Assembly (NCBI GenBank): GCA_003170375.1
Contig: PMZN01000184.1
Span: 19,070 to 25,147 of the forward strand
DNA from: Acidimicrobiaceae bacterium
Lineage (GTDB): Bacteria > Actinomycetota > Acidimicrobiia > Acidimicrobiales > Bog-793
Direction of reading: 5' to 3'
DNA length: 6,078 bases
The notes below the pieces were generated by a model. It was not told where the DNA came from. It searched no databases and saw only the letters and a list, made by a program, of their open reading frames with translations. Below, piece after piece: positions 5,057 through 6,078 of this stretch (position 1 is its first letter; each line of letters opens with the position of its first letter). Position numbers and translations under genes: made by a program.

Positions 5057-6004
5057 ATGACCCAGGAGTTCGACCACACGCCGGTCATGGTCGCCGAGGT
5101 CGTGTCGATGCTCGAGCCCGTCCCCGCGGGCGTGCTGGTCGACGCGACAGTTGGCGGGGGTGGCCATGCGGCGGCACTGCTGGCCGCGTTCGCCGAGCAC
5201 GAGCTGGTCGGAGTCGACGCCGACGAAGCCGCCGTGGCCGAGTCCACCGAGCGCCTGAGCAGGTTCGGGGACCGGGCACGGGTGGTGAAAGCCCGCTTTG
5301 ACGAGTTGGCCGTCGTGGTGCGCGCCTTGGCACCAGGGCGACCCGTCGCCGGCGTCCTGTTCGACCTCGGCGTGAGCTCACCTCAGTTGGACCGGCCCGA
5401 GCGGGGCTTCTCCTACCGTTTCGACGGTCCTTTGGACATGCGGATGGACCGCTCCCGCGGAGCCACCGCGGCAGACCTGGTGAACACCCTCGGCGTCGCC
5501 GAGCTGACCCGGCTGTTCGCGGACAACGGCGAAGGCCGCTTCGCACGTCCTCTCGCCGAGGGCATCGTCGCCAGCCGGCCGATCGGGACAACTTCCCGAC
5601 TTGTCCAGGTCATCGAGCGCTCGCTTCCCGGCGTCGCCCGAAAGAGGGCCGGCCACCCGGCCAAGCGGGTCTTCCAGGCGTTGCGCATCGAAGTCAACGA
5701 GGAGCTCGACGTGCTGGCTGCGGGGCTCGAGAGCGCGCTCGGCATGCTGGCTCCCGGAGGCCGTTGCGTCGTCCTCTCGTACCACTCCGGAGAGGACCGG
5801 CTCGTCAAGCAACGCTTCATGCGCGCAGCTAGCGGCGGCTGCGTCTGTCCGGCGGACCTCCCGTGCGTCTGTGGCGCCGTGGGGACCGTCCGCGTCCTCA
5901 CGCGTGGCGCTCGTCTGCCGAGCGCCGCCGAGACCGCTCGGAACCCGCGTGCGGCAAGCGCCAGGCTGCGGGCCGCGGAGCGTCTCTTGATGAGGGCGAG
6001 CTGA
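5057..6004 (+). CDS. rsmH: 16S rRNA (cytosine-1402-N4)-methyltransferase RsmH (MraW)
   Basis: A 315-residue SAM-dependent enzyme that methylates N4 of C1402 in the ribosomal decoding centre, the standard second gene of the dcw cluster. Features in order: HTPVMVAEVV at 7-16; the SAM-binding loop DATVGGGGH (29-37); FDLGVSS (102-108); FSYRFDGPLDMRMD (118-131); FQALRIEVNEEL; LSYHSGEDRLVKQRF with Tyr242-His243-Ser244; the Cys pairs CVC (262-264) and CVC (270-272); and a C-terminal AETARNPRAASARLRAAER that is nearly invariant in the family. The length is normal. I chose ATG 5057 because it precedes the conserved HTPVM motif by six residues and has a G-rich ribosome binding site. The frame is open back to a GTG at 4877 overlapping the mraZ stop, which would add 60 residues of low-quality Arg/Ser/Pro-rich sequence. 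Confidence 0.95.
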   Translation: MTQEFDHTPVMVAEVVSMLEPVPAGVLVDATVGGGGHAAALLAAFAEHELVGVDADEAAVAESTERLSRFGDRARVVKARFDELAVVVRALAPGRPVAGVLFDLGVSSPQLDRPERGFSYRFDGPLDMRMDRSRGATAADLVNTLGVAELTRLFADNGEGRFARPLAEGIVASRPIGTTSRLVQVIERSLPGVARKRAGHPAKRVFQALRIEVNEELDVLAAGLESALGMLAPGGRCVVLSYHSGEDRLVKQRFMRAASGGCVCPADLPCVCGAVGTVRVLTRGARLPSAAETARNPRAASARLRAAERLLMRAS

Positions 6005-6078
6005 TGGCCACCGCCGCGCGTGCAGTCTCGACGGCTGCCCGGGCTCTGCCGGCCCGCGAACCGGCCCGCGAACCGGCC
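6004..6078 (+). CDS. Start of the next dcw gene, probably FtsL-like (partial)
   Basis: ATG 6004 overlaps the rsmH stop (TGATG, 6002-6006) and has GAGGG (5992-5996) seven bases upstream. The 25 codons present give an Ala/Arg-rich N terminus ending in a PARE-PARE repeat; no family motif is reached before the window ends. In actinobacterial dcw clusters the gene after rsmH is normally a short FtsL/septum-initiator membrane protein with a basic, poorly conserved cytoplasmic tail, which this fits. The identity is inferred from position alone, while the overlap and ribosome binding site make the gene itself likely. Confidence 0.65.
   Translation, partial: MATAARAVSTAARALPAREPAREPA
6049..6078 (+). 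repeat. 12-base tandem repeat in the ftsL-position gene
   Basis: The unit CCGGCCCGCGAA occurs at 6049-6060 and 6061-6072, followed by the first six bases of a third copy at the window edge. It is in frame and encodes Pro-Ala-Arg-Glu per unit. The total copy number lies beyond the window. Confidence 0.85.

Overview
The window is ordinary chromosomal DNA from a GC-rich bacterium, almost certainly an actinobacterium. Every supported gene lies on the + strand. High third-position GC, GTG starts, an actinobacterial DUF3040 membrane protein and an actinobacterial-style HNH protein all point that way. A deep-branching class such as Acidimicrobiia would fit the gene mix, but that is only a guess. I see no insertion sequence, phage gene, CRISPR array, tRNA or rRNA.

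Positions 1-2061 hold a tightly coupled run: the tail of an unidentified gene, a PIG-L/LmbE-type zinc deacetylase, and DNA polymerase IV (dinB). Each junction is a stop/start overlap (ATGA at 68-71, GTGA at 778-781). After a 156-base gap with a possible promoter comes a small two-helix DUF3040 membrane protein (2218-2589). It is followed by a short tryptophan-rich protein (2606-2932, start uncertain) that is easy to miss, then an HNH endonuclease-like protein (2975-3493) and a lipoate/biotin ligase-fold protein that overlaps it.

Positions 4201-6078 are the head of the division and cell wall (dcw) cluster. A 224-base intergenic region carries a good promoter for mraZ, and AGTGGGG-type repeats on about a 10-base period run through it, as expected for MraZ autorepression. 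mraZ is followed by a 176-base leader rich in small hairpins, then rsmH (mraW). The first 25 codons of the next gene, in the place usually held by ftsL, start on the rsmH stop codon and run off the window.

The most notable points are the overlooked Trp-rich gene, the repeat-covered mraZ promoter, and the possibly structured leader in front of rsmH, whose closing stem would cover part of the rsmH ribosome binding site. I did not find strong evidence for a wholly new system.
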